This document shows positions 51,400 to 59,686 of a stretch of 64,000 nucleotides of DNA, in pieces. The notes below the pieces were generated by a model. The model ran no database searches and was not told the DNA's origin. It was given only the letters and a program-made list of their open reading frames with translations. The position numbers and the translations under genes were made by a program. This DNA is from Salegentibacter_A chungangensis. Lineage in GTDB: Bacteria > Bacteroidota > Bacteroidia > Flavobacteriales > Flavobacteriaceae. The stretch spans positions 62,001 to 126,000 of the forward strand of contig NZ_JBHTLI010000001.1 of NCBI RefSeq assembly GCF_042678405.1. The letters are read 5' to 3'. Each line of letters starts with the position of its first letter. Positions within the stretch are counted from its first letter, which is position 1.

Positions 51400-52136
51400 A
51401 ATAGGTTTTTAATGTCTTCAATAAGGATATCGATCTGAGGGCCTTCCTCTCCTTCCACTACCGATTTATTTCTTTTTACAAATCCGCGGTAATACACCAG
51501 AGGATTTCCAAACTGATCTGTTCTGGACCTGATATAGCCCTCTTTATCTACGAGCGCAAACAAACCTGAATGTGCAAAACCACCCGCTACGCTTGCATCT
51601 TCTCCGGCATAAATGTTAAACCCCTTATTCGCCAGAGTGTAAAGCTCCTGCTTATCACCGGTCATCAGGTTCCAGTTCTTATGGGTAATACCATACTTGT
51701 CTGCATACTCCTTCAAAACTTCGGGAGTGTCGTGCTCCGGATCTATACTGAATGAAGCAACTCCAAAATCATCCTCCCCCTTAAACTCTTCCTGCACCTC
51801 TACAAGATTCTCACTCATCACGGGACAAATGGTAGGACAGGTTGTAAAAAAGAATTCCACTACATAAACCTTCCCTTCATAATCTTCGTTACTAATGGTA
51901 TCCCCATCCTGGTTCACAAACTCAAAGGCCGGAGCTTTCTTTTTCTCTCCGTTGATCTCTATATACGAAAGTGTTTCGGCTTTGGTTTTCTTCTTCTTAG
52001 TTTTTTCACCCTTGTTGCTGAGCCGATCAGATTCCACCACCTGACCTTCACTCACGCGGTCCAGGATCCTTGGAATAAAAATAATACCAAAGATCAGAAT
52101 AACCAGCGATACGCCTATATATGAATAATTCTTCAT
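51396..52136 (-). CDS. SCO-family copper chaperone for cytochrome oxidase
   Basis: A 246-residue membrane-anchored thioredoxin-fold protein that delivers copper to the CuA or CuB site. The N-terminal helix is at 4-23. The copper motif is FFFTTCPTICPVMSENL (CxxxC near 115-119) and the ligand His lies in GGFAHSGLFALVDKEG near 205. FSIDPEHDTPEVLKEYADKYG is also typical. A Lys-rich linker (GEKTKKKKTKAETL) joins anchor and domain. It stands between a degenerate SCO-like protein (4 nt away) and DUF420. Confidence 0.95.
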   Translation of the reverse strand: MKNYSYIGVSLVILIFGIIFIPRILDRVSEGQVVESDRLSNKGEKTKKKKTKAETLSYIEINGEKKKAPAFEFVNQDGDTISNEDYEGKVYVVEFFFTTCPTICPVMSENLVEVQEEFKGEDDFGVASFSIDPEHDTPEVLKEYADKYGITHKNWNLMTGDKQELYTLANKGFNIYAGEDASVAGGFAHSGLFALVDKEGYIRSRTDQFGNPLVYYRGFVKRNKSVVEGEEGPQIDILIEDIKNLL

Positions 52137-52140
52137 AGCA

Positions 52141-52785
52141 TTAATATTTTCTGTCGGCCTTATATTTCTTCAAAGCCAGCCGATATTCGGCTAAGATGAC
52201 CTTTACGTCATCATTCATCTTATTGTTCAATTCGGCTACAGACCGGGAATCATAGCCATATAATACCCCGTGATCCTTATCATCATTTCTCCCCCTAAGA
52301 TTCCCGTCCTTATCGATAATAAAAACATACGGCGAATACAGGTTCTCATCCAGGGAATGCGAAGTTTCCATGCTGCCAAAAACAGCCTTAATCTCTTCGG
52401 GTTTGGCAAAAACAAATTTCCATTGCTCGGCACTGCCTATCTTACCGAACTCCTGTACGAAGTCCCTCACCTTGTCTTTTGCCGCTTCAGGAACAAGAAT
52501 AACGAATTGAAAATCTTTAAATGAATAGTATTTCTCAAGGATCTCCTGATCAAGATTGAAGGTATACCCCTTGATCTCCTCAAGATCACTTCCGAAGAAA
52601 GCGACAACACTGATATTATTTTTAAATGACACAGGTTGCTCCTGAAGGTTTTCAAAAGAAGATATCTCCTTTACATTTTCAGTTAAAACAGGAAGCCGGG
52701 CAAAGTTGTTTTTGCCAGAAGCAAAGAAAAGGTAAGCAATAATAGGTAGTGCAAACAATACCGTAAGAACAATAAACTTCTTCAT
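52141..52785 (-). CDS. SCO/thioredoxin-like protein lacking the CxxxC site
   Basis: A 214-residue protein anchored by an N-terminal helix (FIVLTVLFALPIIAYLFFA). The fold pattern follows the SCO neighbour: NNISVVAFFGSDLEEIKGY stands where SCO has FFFTTCPTICP, and YSPYVFIIDKDGNLRGRND matches the strand after the ligand His. Neither CxxxC nor His is present, so it should not bind copper the same way. The ATG at 52785 is preferred because it starts the helix; the frame is open further up to 52830. It lies between subunit IV and SCO, and probably has an assembly role in the oxidase (inference). Confidence 0.75.
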   Translation of the reverse strand: MKKFIVLTVLFALPIIAYLFFASGKNNFARLPVLTENVKEISSFENLQEQPVSFKNNISVVAFFGSDLEEIKGYTFNLDQEILEKYYSFKDFQFVILVPEAAKDKVRDFVQEFGKIGSAEQWKFVFAKPEEIKAVFGSMETSHSLDENLYSPYVFIIDKDGNLRGRNDDKDHGVLYGYDSRSVAELNNKMNDDVKVILAEYRLALKKYKADRKY

Positions 52786-52861
52786 AAGCAGTCCTTCAAA
52801 GGGAGCACAAAAATAAAAAGACGGTTTCACAAAACCGCCTTTTCCTTAATTTTTAACTTTT

Positions 52862-53224
52862 CTAGAAGTCCCAGGACACGTAGCCGCTCTTATAGACGTC
52901 GTAGATATAAGCTCCTTCTGTTAAAAGGATGAATATAAGGTATCCTATAAGAAAAACTGCCGTCCAGACGATGGCTCTTCTCAGGCCTTTAGTCTCACCC
53001 TCAAGGTGCATAAACGCCCAGGCAATATAGTAAGCTTTCCAAATGGTAAGAATGATAAAGATCCAGTTAAGCAATCTCATCCCGATAAACATAGTATCGG
53101 TTAAGAAAGGAGGTTTAATAATTCCTAGAATAACCTCTACAATGGTTATTACCGAAAGGATAATAAAAACCGTCCAGATCCTTTTTGTATTCGATTCGTG
53201 TTTATGTGCAGTATCGTGTGCCAT
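52862..53224 (-). CDS. Cytochrome c oxidase subunit IV-type protein
   Basis: A 120-residue protein with three membrane helices (IWTVFIILSVITIVEVILGI, MRLLNWIFIILTIWKAYYIA and IVWTAVFLIGYLIFILLTEG), a His-rich N-terminus and the segment AWAFMHLEGETKGLR between helices. This matches the bacterial COX4/CyoD-like family, a small structural subunit of heme-copper oxidases. It is 20 nt downstream of the larger subunit III gene. Confidence 0.87.
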   Translation of the reverse strand: MAHDTAHKHESNTKRIWTVFIILSVITIVEVILGIIKPPFLTDTMFIGMRLLNWIFIILTIWKAYYIAWAFMHLEGETKGLRRAIVWTAVFLIGYLIFILLTEGAYIYDVYKSGYVSWDF

Positions 53225-53244
53225 GATGATTTATTTCTGAATAA

Positions 53245-54225
53245 TTATACCAGGTAAAAGAAGGTAAATACAAATACCCATACAAGGTCTACAAAGTGCC
53301 AGTAAAGCCCGACTTTTTCAACCATTTCATAATTCTTTCTTCTCTCGTAGGTTCCAAGGATCACATTAAAGAAAATGATAATGTTGATCACCACCCCAGA
53401 AAATACGTGGAAACCGTGGAATCCTGTAATAAAGAAGAAGAAGTCGGCGAATAAAGGAGGTCCATATTCATTGTGCGTAAGGTTAGCGCCCTCAACTACA
53501 CCCATAGCCTCCGTATTCATTTTCTGCAGGGATTCTTCTCTGCTCAATATTGTTTTTTCTCCATCCTCTCCAATGGTCTGGGTTCTGACAAGAAGCTGGT
53601 CGTTAGCCATAAATCCAGCTTTCACCTCTTCAAGAGAATAACCAGGCAAGCCTTCACCGGTCTCGAACCAAATTCCTTCATTTGCATTATGCTCTTCTCT
53701 GATTGAAGCCTTCTCAACCGCAATATCTTCTAAAGCCACTCTGTGCCCTTCATTGTCTACAAACTGAAGAATATTACCTCCTTTGGTAGTTACAGCACCA
53801 TAAGTACCATTAATAAAGTTAGTCCACTCCCAGGCCTGAGACCCAAGGAAAATAAGACCACCAATAATGGTAAGGAACATATAAAGAGTAACCTTCCCCT
53901 TTTTCATCTGATGCCCGGCATCTACCGCCAGCACCATAGTTACAGAAGAAAAAATAAGGATAAAGGTCATTAAGGCAACATAGTACATTGGAGCATCTAC
54001 CCCGTGTAGAAATGGAAAGTGATTAAAGACTTCGTCGGCAATTGGCCAGATGTCCATAAACTTAAACCTGGAAAAACCGTAAGCCGCCAAGAAACCTGAA
54101 AATGTAAGTGCATCAGAAACGATGAAGAACCACATCATCATTTTCCCGTAACTAGCTTTTAGTGGATCATTACCACCGCCCCAAGTTTTACCTTCGGTGC
54201 CTGTTCTAACAACAGTAGCTTCCAT
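53245..54225 (-). CDS. Cytochrome c oxidase subunit III with a long inserted loop
   Basis: A 326-residue subunit III with about six to seven membrane helices. YGKMMMWFFIVSDALTFSGF near 30-49 and FFFFITGFHGFHVFSGVVIN near 264-283, with YWHFVDLVWVFVFTFFYLV at the end, are diagnostic. Between QAWEWTNFINGTYGA (about 130) and ADFFFF (about 262), a hydrophilic stretch of about 120 residues rich in Glu and Gly replaces the usual short loop. The ATG at 54225 (MEATVVRTG) is preferred to 54267. A second, shorter subunit III-type gene lies 47 nt upstream. Confidence 0.92.
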   Translation of the reverse strand: MEATVVRTGTEGKTWGGGNDPLKASYGKMMMWFFIVSDALTFSGFLAAYGFSRFKFMDIWPIADEVFNHFPFLHGVDAPMYYVALMTFILIFSSVTMVLAVDAGHQMKKGKVTLYMFLTIIGGLIFLGSQAWEWTNFINGTYGAVTTKGGNILQFVDNEGHRVALEDIAVEKASIREEHNANEGIWFETGEGLPGYSLEEVKAGFMANDQLLVRTQTIGEDGEKTILSREESLQKMNTEAMGVVEGANLTHNEYGPPLFADFFFFITGFHGFHVFSGVVINIIIFFNVILGTYERRKNYEMVEKVGLYWHFVDLVWVFVFTFFYLV

Positions 54226-54272
54226 AGAAGAGTATTTAAATTTTAAGTGATGCGCAAAAATACGCAATTTTA

Positions 54273-54854
54273 TTATCTAAAGAAATATAAAAACAAAAAC
54301 AGAAGCACCCACAATACATCCACAAAGTGCCAAAATGTGCCACCAAGCTCTATTCCAAGCATTTGACCCGGATGGTAGCGTTGTTTAAAATGGTTATAAA
54401 TTACCACCAACAATACCATCAAACCCGCCGCCAGGTGGGCTAAATGCACCAAAACAAGTATATAAATGAAAGAAGTTGTAATAGAACTTTCACTTCCTGT
54501 AAAATAATAACCTTCTGAAACTATTTCTGAAAATGCCTGAAACTGGAAAGCCACGAAAAGCAATGCGAGGACAAATGTACCCAACAACAGAGCGGTTGCG
54601 TTCTTCCTATTTCCGGAAAGAATATTCTTCTTGGCCAAAACAAAAGTCACACTGCTGGTGACGATCACCAATGTGCTCCAGTAAAATGCGCCGGGCAATT
54701 CAAAACTGGCCAACCAGTCAGGACGGCTTTTACTCACCACATATGCACTGGTAAGCCCGGCGAAGGTCATCACCATGCTTATAATTCCAAACCAAAGCAT
54801 CATCTTCTTTGCGTTGCCCTGTTTTTCGGTCTCTGTTCCGTCTGTTAAAGCCAT
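54273..54854 (-). CDS. Cytochrome c oxidase subunit III-type protein, short form
   Basis: A 193-residue membrane protein with five helices. MMLWFGIISMVMTFAGLTSA, FYWSTLVIVTSSVTFVLAKK, LVLVHLAHLAAGLMVLLVV and FWHFVDVLWVLLFLFLYFF show the subunit III pattern of conserved His and Trp. Bacteroidota oxidase loci often carry such a pair of a short and a long subunit III-like protein, so this is not a simple duplication. It overlaps the heme O synthase gene by 10 nt. Confidence 0.9.
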   Translation of the reverse strand: MALTDGTETEKQGNAKKMMLWFGIISMVMTFAGLTSAYVVSKSRPDWLASFELPGAFYWSTLVIVTSSVTFVLAKKNILSGNRKNATALLLGTFVLALLFVAFQFQAFSEIVSEGYYFTGSESSITTSFIYILVLVHLAHLAAGLMVLLVVIYNHFKQRYHPGQMLGIELGGTFWHFVDVLWVLLFLFLYFFR

Positions 54855-55747
54855 TGTCTAATAAATTTATCTAAAACATATACTATTTGAAGCAGCGTGA
54901 TATAGGAAACGCTGGCGAACATCAGTTTTTTTGCTGCGTGGGCCGTTTTTTCACGGAAAAGTTTCACCGCATAATAAAGCATTCCCAACCCAAGTATCAA
55001 TATGATCACTCCTGAAACCGGGGTAAGATAAAGATCTCCGGTCACCCCGAACACCGGGATCAGAGAAACCGAAATGGTCCATACAGTGTAAAGCACAACC
55101 TGGATGGCTGTCCCTTTATCCCTATTTCCGGTAGGCAGCATAAAGAAACCGCCTTTCTTATAATCGTCGAACAACCACCAGCCAATTGCCCAAAAGTGGG
55201 GGAACTGCCAGAAGAACTGCACCATAAACAGGGTTCCCGGCTCTATGCTGAATTCTCCCGTAGCAGCAACCCAGCCCAACATAAACGGAATTGCCCCCGG
55301 GATCGCTCCCACAAATACAGATAGCGGGGTTTTTGTCTTTAAAGGTGTATAAACACTTACATATATAAAAATACTTATCGCACCGAACATTGCGGTCTTA
55401 GGGTTTATAATATAAAGAACCACGAGCCCTAAGACGGTGAAAATGCTGGCAATGAGAAAGGCAGTTGTAACAGACATCCTGCCAGCAGGAATAGGCCTGT
55501 TCTTCGTCCTGTCCATAAGCGCATCAAGATCGCGCTCAATGATCTGATTATAGGCATTAGAAGCCCCAACCATAAAATAACCTCCTACAGAAAGCAGAAG
55601 CACAGTAACGAAGTCTATTACTTCAGCTCCCAAAAAATAACCGGCAACCGAAGAGAAAACCACGCTTACCGCAAGTCTCATTTTGGTTATTTCTTTAAAA
55701 TCGGAAAGGATTGAAGGGGCAGATGTATGTACGCCGGTGCTACTCAA
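54845..55747 (-). CDS. ctaB: Protoheme IX farnesyltransferase (heme O synthase)
   Basis: A 300-residue UbiA-fold membrane enzyme that adds a farnesyl group to heme b, needed for the oxidase encoded downstream. Nine hydrophobic helices are visible. The Asp-rich prenyl-binding motif is NAYNQIIERDLDALMDRTKN with RPIPAGRMS, and the second is FWQFPHFWAIGWWLFDDYKK. Length is normal. It is the first gene of the oxidase assembly run and follows a perfect promoter. Confidence 0.96.
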   Translation of the reverse strand: MSSTGVHTSAPSILSDFKEITKMRLAVSVVFSSVAGYFLGAEVIDFVTVLLLSVGGYFMVGASNAYNQIIERDLDALMDRTKNRPIPAGRMSVTTAFLIASIFTVLGLVVLYIINPKTAMFGAISIFIYVSVYTPLKTKTPLSVFVGAIPGAIPFMLGWVAATGEFSIEPGTLFMVQFFWQFPHFWAIGWWLFDDYKKGGFFMLPTGNRDKGTAIQVVLYTVWTISVSLIPVFGVTGDLYLTPVSGVIILILGLGMLYYAVKLFREKTAHAAKKLMFASVSYITLLQIVYVLDKFIRQWL

Positions 55748-55769
55748 AAATGGTTTTTTTCAATTGGCG

Positions 55770-55799
55770 CAAAGATACTCCTTAATTGGGTTTTGACAA
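55770..55799 (-). promoter_or_regulatory. Promoter of the oxidase assembly run
   Basis: On the minus strand, TTG (55797-55799), a 19-nt spacer and TATCTTTG (55770-55777) form a perfect Bacteroidota promoter, about 15-20 nt before the expected leader and ATG at 55747. Confidence 0.75.
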
Positions 55800-55839
55800 G
55801 GGGTGAAAAATGTTAATTTTCAGCTGCTTCTGAAGCCTT

Positions 55840-57957
55840 CTAATAATCAAAATACCAGTTAAAAATATCGGTTTTCAGACCGAAATTTATCCAGGTTGTA
55901 GAATTTTCAAATCTGTCCGGAGTTTTCACTTTAGGAGAAAAATTACGGTAGATCACGCTTGCATAGAGTTTAAGATTGGTCGCAGGGTTTACTATATAAC
56001 CGGCTTCCAGCTGAGAAAAGAAAGAGTTGGTAGTATTCCCCTGCCCGATCTTCACACCCGATTCATAAGCCCTGTCCCTTTCATCTCTATAAATATCACC
56101 TCCATAAAAAGCATTATCAAGACCATTATTATAATCGAAGCCTCTTTGCCCATACACAAATTTCGCGCTGCCGTAGTAACGGTCTTTTTTATATCGCGCT
56201 ATTCCTATCACTTCCCTGAAATTAGCCCCCCAGGGGTGCGCCATAGACTGGTTATTATGACCGTAATTAAGAACTACCGTGTTATGAGAGTAGGTATAAG
56301 GCCTCACCTGATTATATTCTGCCTGCAGGTAAAGATTCGGCACCTTGAAGGCGTCGTAATATTTCACCCCCAGCTGGAACCCAAGTTTGTTCTTCCAGCT
56401 GTTCTCCCCGCCAAACACATCTCCAGAAGAGAATTCATCTATTACCCATTGCCCGTATGTGTTGAACTTATCAGACCATTTATATTTTGCCGTAAGCCCC
56501 AGGATAGCGTTCCCTCCTCTTGCCCCCGTAGAAAATTCAATAGCACGATAAAAGATCACCGGGTTAAGGTAGTTCACATCAAAACCTCTGTCGTTATCGT
56601 TCTGCCACAAAACCGATTCGAACAAACCAATATTAAGCCGTTTGGTTATATTAACGCTTAAATAGTGATTGGCCATATATTTGGTGCGGTAGGAACCAAG
56701 GTCAGTAACTTCCGGTCTGACATCCCTTAATGACATCCAGGTATTGGTATATTTTAATTTCCAGAAGCTGGTGTTCAGTTTTAAATAAGGATATGCGGTG
56801 GCATTATCGCTAAGCAAAAGCGAACGATAGCCGTCGCCTATGAAATTCTTGCCGTGCCCCAGCTGAATGTTGAAAAACTTACCGGGGCTAAAGGAAATAT
56901 ACCCCTCGGCAACCGGATAATCGTATCCCCCATCCATAAAAGGTTTAGCGATACCCCTTCCCGGCACTATAGCCGGATCCCCATAAGGTTTTATGGATTC
57001 GGCATAGCGATTATAATAATCTGCAAATCGGCCCTGGTTCTCATAAACCACGGTGTAAAAATTAAGATTCTTGCCTAGGCCTCCTTCAAAGATCGCCGCA
57101 CGGGTATTGTTGTATGTGAATTCGTATTCGGTATCTTCAAAATCTTTCCCGATCTGCATATCGAAACCGGCATCTATGGTAAACCAGTAATCATCAGCCT
57201 GGAATCTTACCAGATGTTCATTCCAGAGCTTTCTACCCAACCAGGAATCAGCATCTTTCAGCATTTCGACGCGTTCCTTTTCAAAATCGTAATACGGATT
57301 CACAGTTTCATAAAGCAGTGGTTTGGATGCAGAATGCGCATTGTTGCCAACCTTATTTATTTCGGCGTCGAAACGACTGTACCTCTCGTGAGAAAGCGGG
57401 ATGTTAAGCTGACTTGTGTGACGTGGATTGGTAAACTTCCCTGATTTCACCCTGTCGTATTCGTCAACCATTGAGTCTTCCTCCACACCACTTTTTACTG
57501 AAGGAAAATCAACTTCGGGCTCAGCCCTTTTAGTCTCACTGATCTCAAAACCGTTTCTAAGCGGAATACTTAAAGGCATTTTAAACTGCATATTTGCAGG
57601 CCTGGAATTATAAGTGGCCGGTTGCACCTGGGGGAGCTGCTTAAAAATCCTTCGTATTTCATTTTTAAGACTTTCATAAGGTGCATTTATATAGATTACC
57701 TCGAACCTCCCTTCCTGAGTCACCTCAAAGATTACCACAACTTCGCCCCGGAAGTTTTCCTTTTGTACTTCTTCAGGCAAATTAAATTCTTTGGTAATGG
57801 CTTCGCGAAGTTTATTTCTGAAACATTCAGGTTTTGAATCAAAATCAACCGCTTCACATTCCGAGAACTGGGGATACACTTCAGCGGTACTGATTTTGGT
57901 CTGGGCAGAAGAGAAACCTGAAATCAACAAAACAGCAAGAAGTAAAAAATACTTCAT
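55840..57957 (-). CDS. remB: RemB-like gliding-motility outer membrane protein
   Basis: A 705-residue protein with a signal peptide (MKYFLLLAVLLISGFSSAQ). Residues 20-130 form a TonB C-terminal-like domain (YPQFSECEAVDF, ENFRGEVVVIFEVTQEGRFE, LPQVQPATYNSRPANM). The rest is a large beta-barrel-like region with many aromatic strands, ending FNWYFDY. RemB of Flavobacterium johnsoniae is a mobile surface protein of the gliding machinery. As I recall, its gene lies next to tonB, vanZ, gcvH and sprA in the same order as here, which supports the name. Function by homology only. The ATG at 57957 begins the signal; an upstream ATG at 57987 is less likely. Confidence 0.75.
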   Translation of the reverse strand: MKYFLLLAVLLISGFSSAQTKISTAEVYPQFSECEAVDFDSKPECFRNKLREAITKEFNLPEEVQKENFRGEVVVIFEVTQEGRFEVIYINAPYESLKNEIRRIFKQLPQVQPATYNSRPANMQFKMPLSIPLRNGFEISETKRAEPEVDFPSVKSGVEEDSMVDEYDRVKSGKFTNPRHTSQLNIPLSHERYSRFDAEINKVGNNAHSASKPLLYETVNPYYDFEKERVEMLKDADSWLGRKLWNEHLVRFQADDYWFTIDAGFDMQIGKDFEDTEYEFTYNNTRAAIFEGGLGKNLNFYTVVYENQGRFADYYNRYAESIKPYGDPAIVPGRGIAKPFMDGGYDYPVAEGYISFSPGKFFNIQLGHGKNFIGDGYRSLLLSDNATAYPYLKLNTSFWKLKYTNTWMSLRDVRPEVTDLGSYRTKYMANHYLSVNITKRLNIGLFESVLWQNDNDRGFDVNYLNPVIFYRAIEFSTGARGGNAILGLTAKYKWSDKFNTYGQWVIDEFSSGDVFGGENSWKNKLGFQLGVKYYDAFKVPNLYLQAEYNQVRPYTYSHNTVVLNYGHNNQSMAHPWGANFREVIGIARYKKDRYYGSAKFVYGQRGFDYNNGLDNAFYGGDIYRDERDRAYESGVKIGQGNTTNSFFSQLEAGYIVNPATNLKLYASVIYRNFSPKVKTPDRFENSTTWINFGLKTDIFNWYFDY

Positions 57958-58028
57958 AGGCTTACCGGCTAAGATTTGGTTAGACAATGGAAATATACAG
58001 TTTTTCCCGGATTTGGGCCGGGCTAAAT

Positions 58029-58056
58029 AAAAAAATCCCGGGCGTTAACCCGGGAT
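58029..58056 (-). terminator. Terminator after tonB
   Basis: ATCCCGGG and CCCGGGAT pair around a short loop (58035-58056). On the minus strand, seven T follow. It lies 27 nt past the tonB stop, so remB needs read-through or its own promoter, which I could not identify clearly. Confidence 0.78.
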
Positions 58057-58082
58057 CTGTAATTTTATAACAGGTAATTTTC

Positions 58083-58805
58083 TTAATCCTGAATCTGGAA
58101 TACAATCGGTAAAGAGTACATAACCCCTACTGGCTTACCTCTTTGTTTACCCGGTTGCATCTTAGGCAATTTATTGATCACCCTAGCAGCTTCCTGCTCC
58201 AGTCTTGGGTGAGGTGCACGTGAACGCACATCTACAATATTACCTTTTTCATTGATCTTAAACTGAACAATTACCCTGTTCACTCCAGAAAGACCTAATT
58301 CTGAACCTAGATCGGTATCAAAATTTCGGTTTACAAACTGGCTTATCTTTTCACTCATACATTTCTTTCTCTGGTCGTTGGTGCTTAGGCTCTCACACCC
58401 GGGAAAGATCGGCACATTTTCAATAACCGCAAAAGGAACATCCTCAACCTCTTCTTCTACCGGTGCCTCAACAACTTCTTCAACCTCTACAATCTCATCC
58501 ATATTGGTTTCGGTAGATTGAATTTCATCTTCCTCAACTTCTTCCTCATCCTCAACAACTTCAATTACTTCCGGTGCCGGAGGCGGTGGTGGTGGAGGTG
58601 GAGGCGTATTCTGCATCTCGGTAATCGGGATTTCCTCGTCATCTAGTTCATCCAGATTTAACTGACCGGTGTCGATAGCCTCTTTATCATAAGTCTTCCA
58701 CTCAATAGCCTGCCAGGTAATAAAAAGGACTAAAATTAGACCCAACTGAAGAAACAGGACGCTCCTTCTGGTTAAGTCTGCTTTAGGATTTTTCTTAGGT
58801 TTCAT
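58083..58805 (-). CDS. tonB: TonB energy transducer
   Basis: A 240-residue protein that passes inner-membrane proton-motive energy to outer membrane receptors. An N-terminal helix (about 14-35) anchors it. A linker contains a run of nine Pro (near 68-76) and a very acidic segment rich in Glu/Asp/Val. The C-terminal domain (about 140-240) has NVPIFPGCESLS, NRVIVQFKINEKGNIVDVRS, LPKMQPGKQRGKPVG and ends SLPIVFQIQD. No exbB or exbD is adjacent. It is 44 nt downstream of the vanZ-like gene and upstream of remB. Confidence 0.93.
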   Translation of the reverse strand: MKPKKNPKADLTRRSVLFLQLGLILVLFITWQAIEWKTYDKEAIDTGQLNLDELDDEEIPITEMQNTPPPPPPPPPAPEVIEVVEDEEEVEEDEIQSTETNMDEIVEVEEVVEAPVEEEVEDVPFAVIENVPIFPGCESLSTNDQRKKCMSEKISQFVNRNFDTDLGSELGLSGVNRVIVQFKINEKGNIVDVRSRAPHPRLEQEAARVINKLPKMQPGKQRGKPVGVMYSLPIVFQIQD

Positions 58806-58849
58806 AATGCGTTATTGATTAATAGGGATTGCTAAAATAATTATTTTTT

Positions 58850-59254
58850 CTAAAAAACTAAATTAATCTTGCTTTTTAACCTTTTCAGGAGGTTTTTAAA
58901 GATTAACAGTGACACCGCAGCGAATAAAACCCCGGTGGTATTGGCAAGAATATCATACCAATCCGGTTGTCTGTAGCTGGTAAAGCTCCCTTGTAGAACC
59001 TCAATTAACATACCAAACAACACTGCCATCCCTGAAACTTTCAGCAAATTGGCTCTGTATCGGGAAAAATTGCTTTCCCGGAATACAATATACAACATCC
59101 AAATGACTACAAGCAGGAAATAAGCCCCGCTATGCATCATTTTATCGGTAGGATTAAAAGAGCCTATACTTATCTTCCCAAGACTTACCAGGGATAACAC
59201 CGTAAGGGCAATGGTATAGCTACTTGCTGCTGCAAGTAATATTCTAGCTACCAA
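58850..59254 (-). CDS. VanZ-family membrane protein
   Basis: A 134-residue inner-membrane protein with four helices. DKMMHSGAYFLLVVIWMLYI and GMAVLFGMLIEVLQGSFTSY with DWYDILANTTGVLFAAVSLL are the VanZ-like signature (conserved Asp, His and Glu on the periplasmic side). VanZ itself gives low-level teicoplanin resistance in enterococci, but chromosomal family members have no known role and resistance should not be inferred. The start overlaps the end of gcvH by 11 nt. Confidence 0.88.
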   Translation of the reverse strand: MVARILLAAASSYTIALTVLSLVSLGKISIGSFNPTDKMMHSGAYFLLVVIWMLYIVFRESNFSRYRANLLKVSGMAVLFGMLIEVLQGSFTSYRQPDWYDILANTTGVLFAAVSLLIFKNLLKRLKSKINLVF

Positions 59255-59624
59255 TTATTTCTTTGTAATCTTCCGGGCTTAACAGATCTTCAAGTTCTGA
59301 AGCTTCAGAAAATTTGATCTTGATCATCCAGCCTTCACCGTAAGGATCGTTATTCACCTTTTCCGGCTCGTCTTCAAGGCTCTCGTTAAACTCGGTAATT
59401 TCACCTGAAAGTGGCAGGAACAGATCTGAAACGGTCTTCACCGCCTCAACAGTACCAAACACCTCTTCCCTGTCCAGTTCTTCGTCTACGGTCTCTACCT
59501 CAACATATACGATATCTCCCAATTCGCGCTGTGCAAAATCAGTAATACCAACGGTAGCTGTATCACCCTCTATTTTCACCCATTCGTGATCTTTGGTGTA
59601 CTTTAAGTCTTGTGGAATATTCAT
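59244..59624 (-). CDS. gcvH: Glycine cleavage system H protein
   Basis: A 126-residue lipoyl carrier protein that shuttles the aminomethyl group between the P, T and L proteins of the glycine cleavage system. The lipoylated Lys is in GTVEAVKTVSDLFLPLSGE, near residue 63. The opening PQDLKYTKDHEWVKIEGD and GDIVYVEV are standard. No other gcv gene is near; isolated gcvH downstream of sprA is a Flavobacteriia arrangement. It heads the unit with the vanZ-like gene and tonB. Confidence 0.97.
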   Translation of the reverse strand: MNIPQDLKYTKDHEWVKIEGDTATVGITDFAQRELGDIVYVEVETVDEELDREEVFGTVEAVKTVSDLFLPLSGEITEFNESLEDEPEKVNNDPYGEGWMIKIKFSEASELEDLLSPEDYKEIIGS

Positions 59625-59645
59625 AGTTCGTGTTTATTATGCCCG

Positions 59646-59675
59646 CAAAGTTAATTTTTTAAAGTAATTGTTCAA
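59646..59675 (-). promoter_or_regulatory. Promoter of gcvH-vanZ-tonB
   Basis: On the minus strand, TTG (59673-59675), a 19-nt spacer and TAACTTTG (59646-59653) are a perfect match. It begins 12 nt past the sprA stop, so gcvH need not depend on sprA transcription. Confidence 0.75.
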
Positions 59676-59686
59676 ACAGGCATGCA

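Noticed and set aside
53245..54854. Two subunit III genes as a recent duplication
   Set aside because: They differ strongly in length and sequence, and such a short/long pair is usual in Bacteroidota oxidase loci.
58590..58640. Short GC-rich repeat (GGTGGT/GGAGGC) in tonB
   Set aside because: It encodes the normal proline run of the TonB linker, so it is not a separate repeat element.
58850..59254. VanZ-like protein as a glycopeptide resistance gene
   Set aside because: It lacks the other van genes, and the family is widespread in species with no such resistance.
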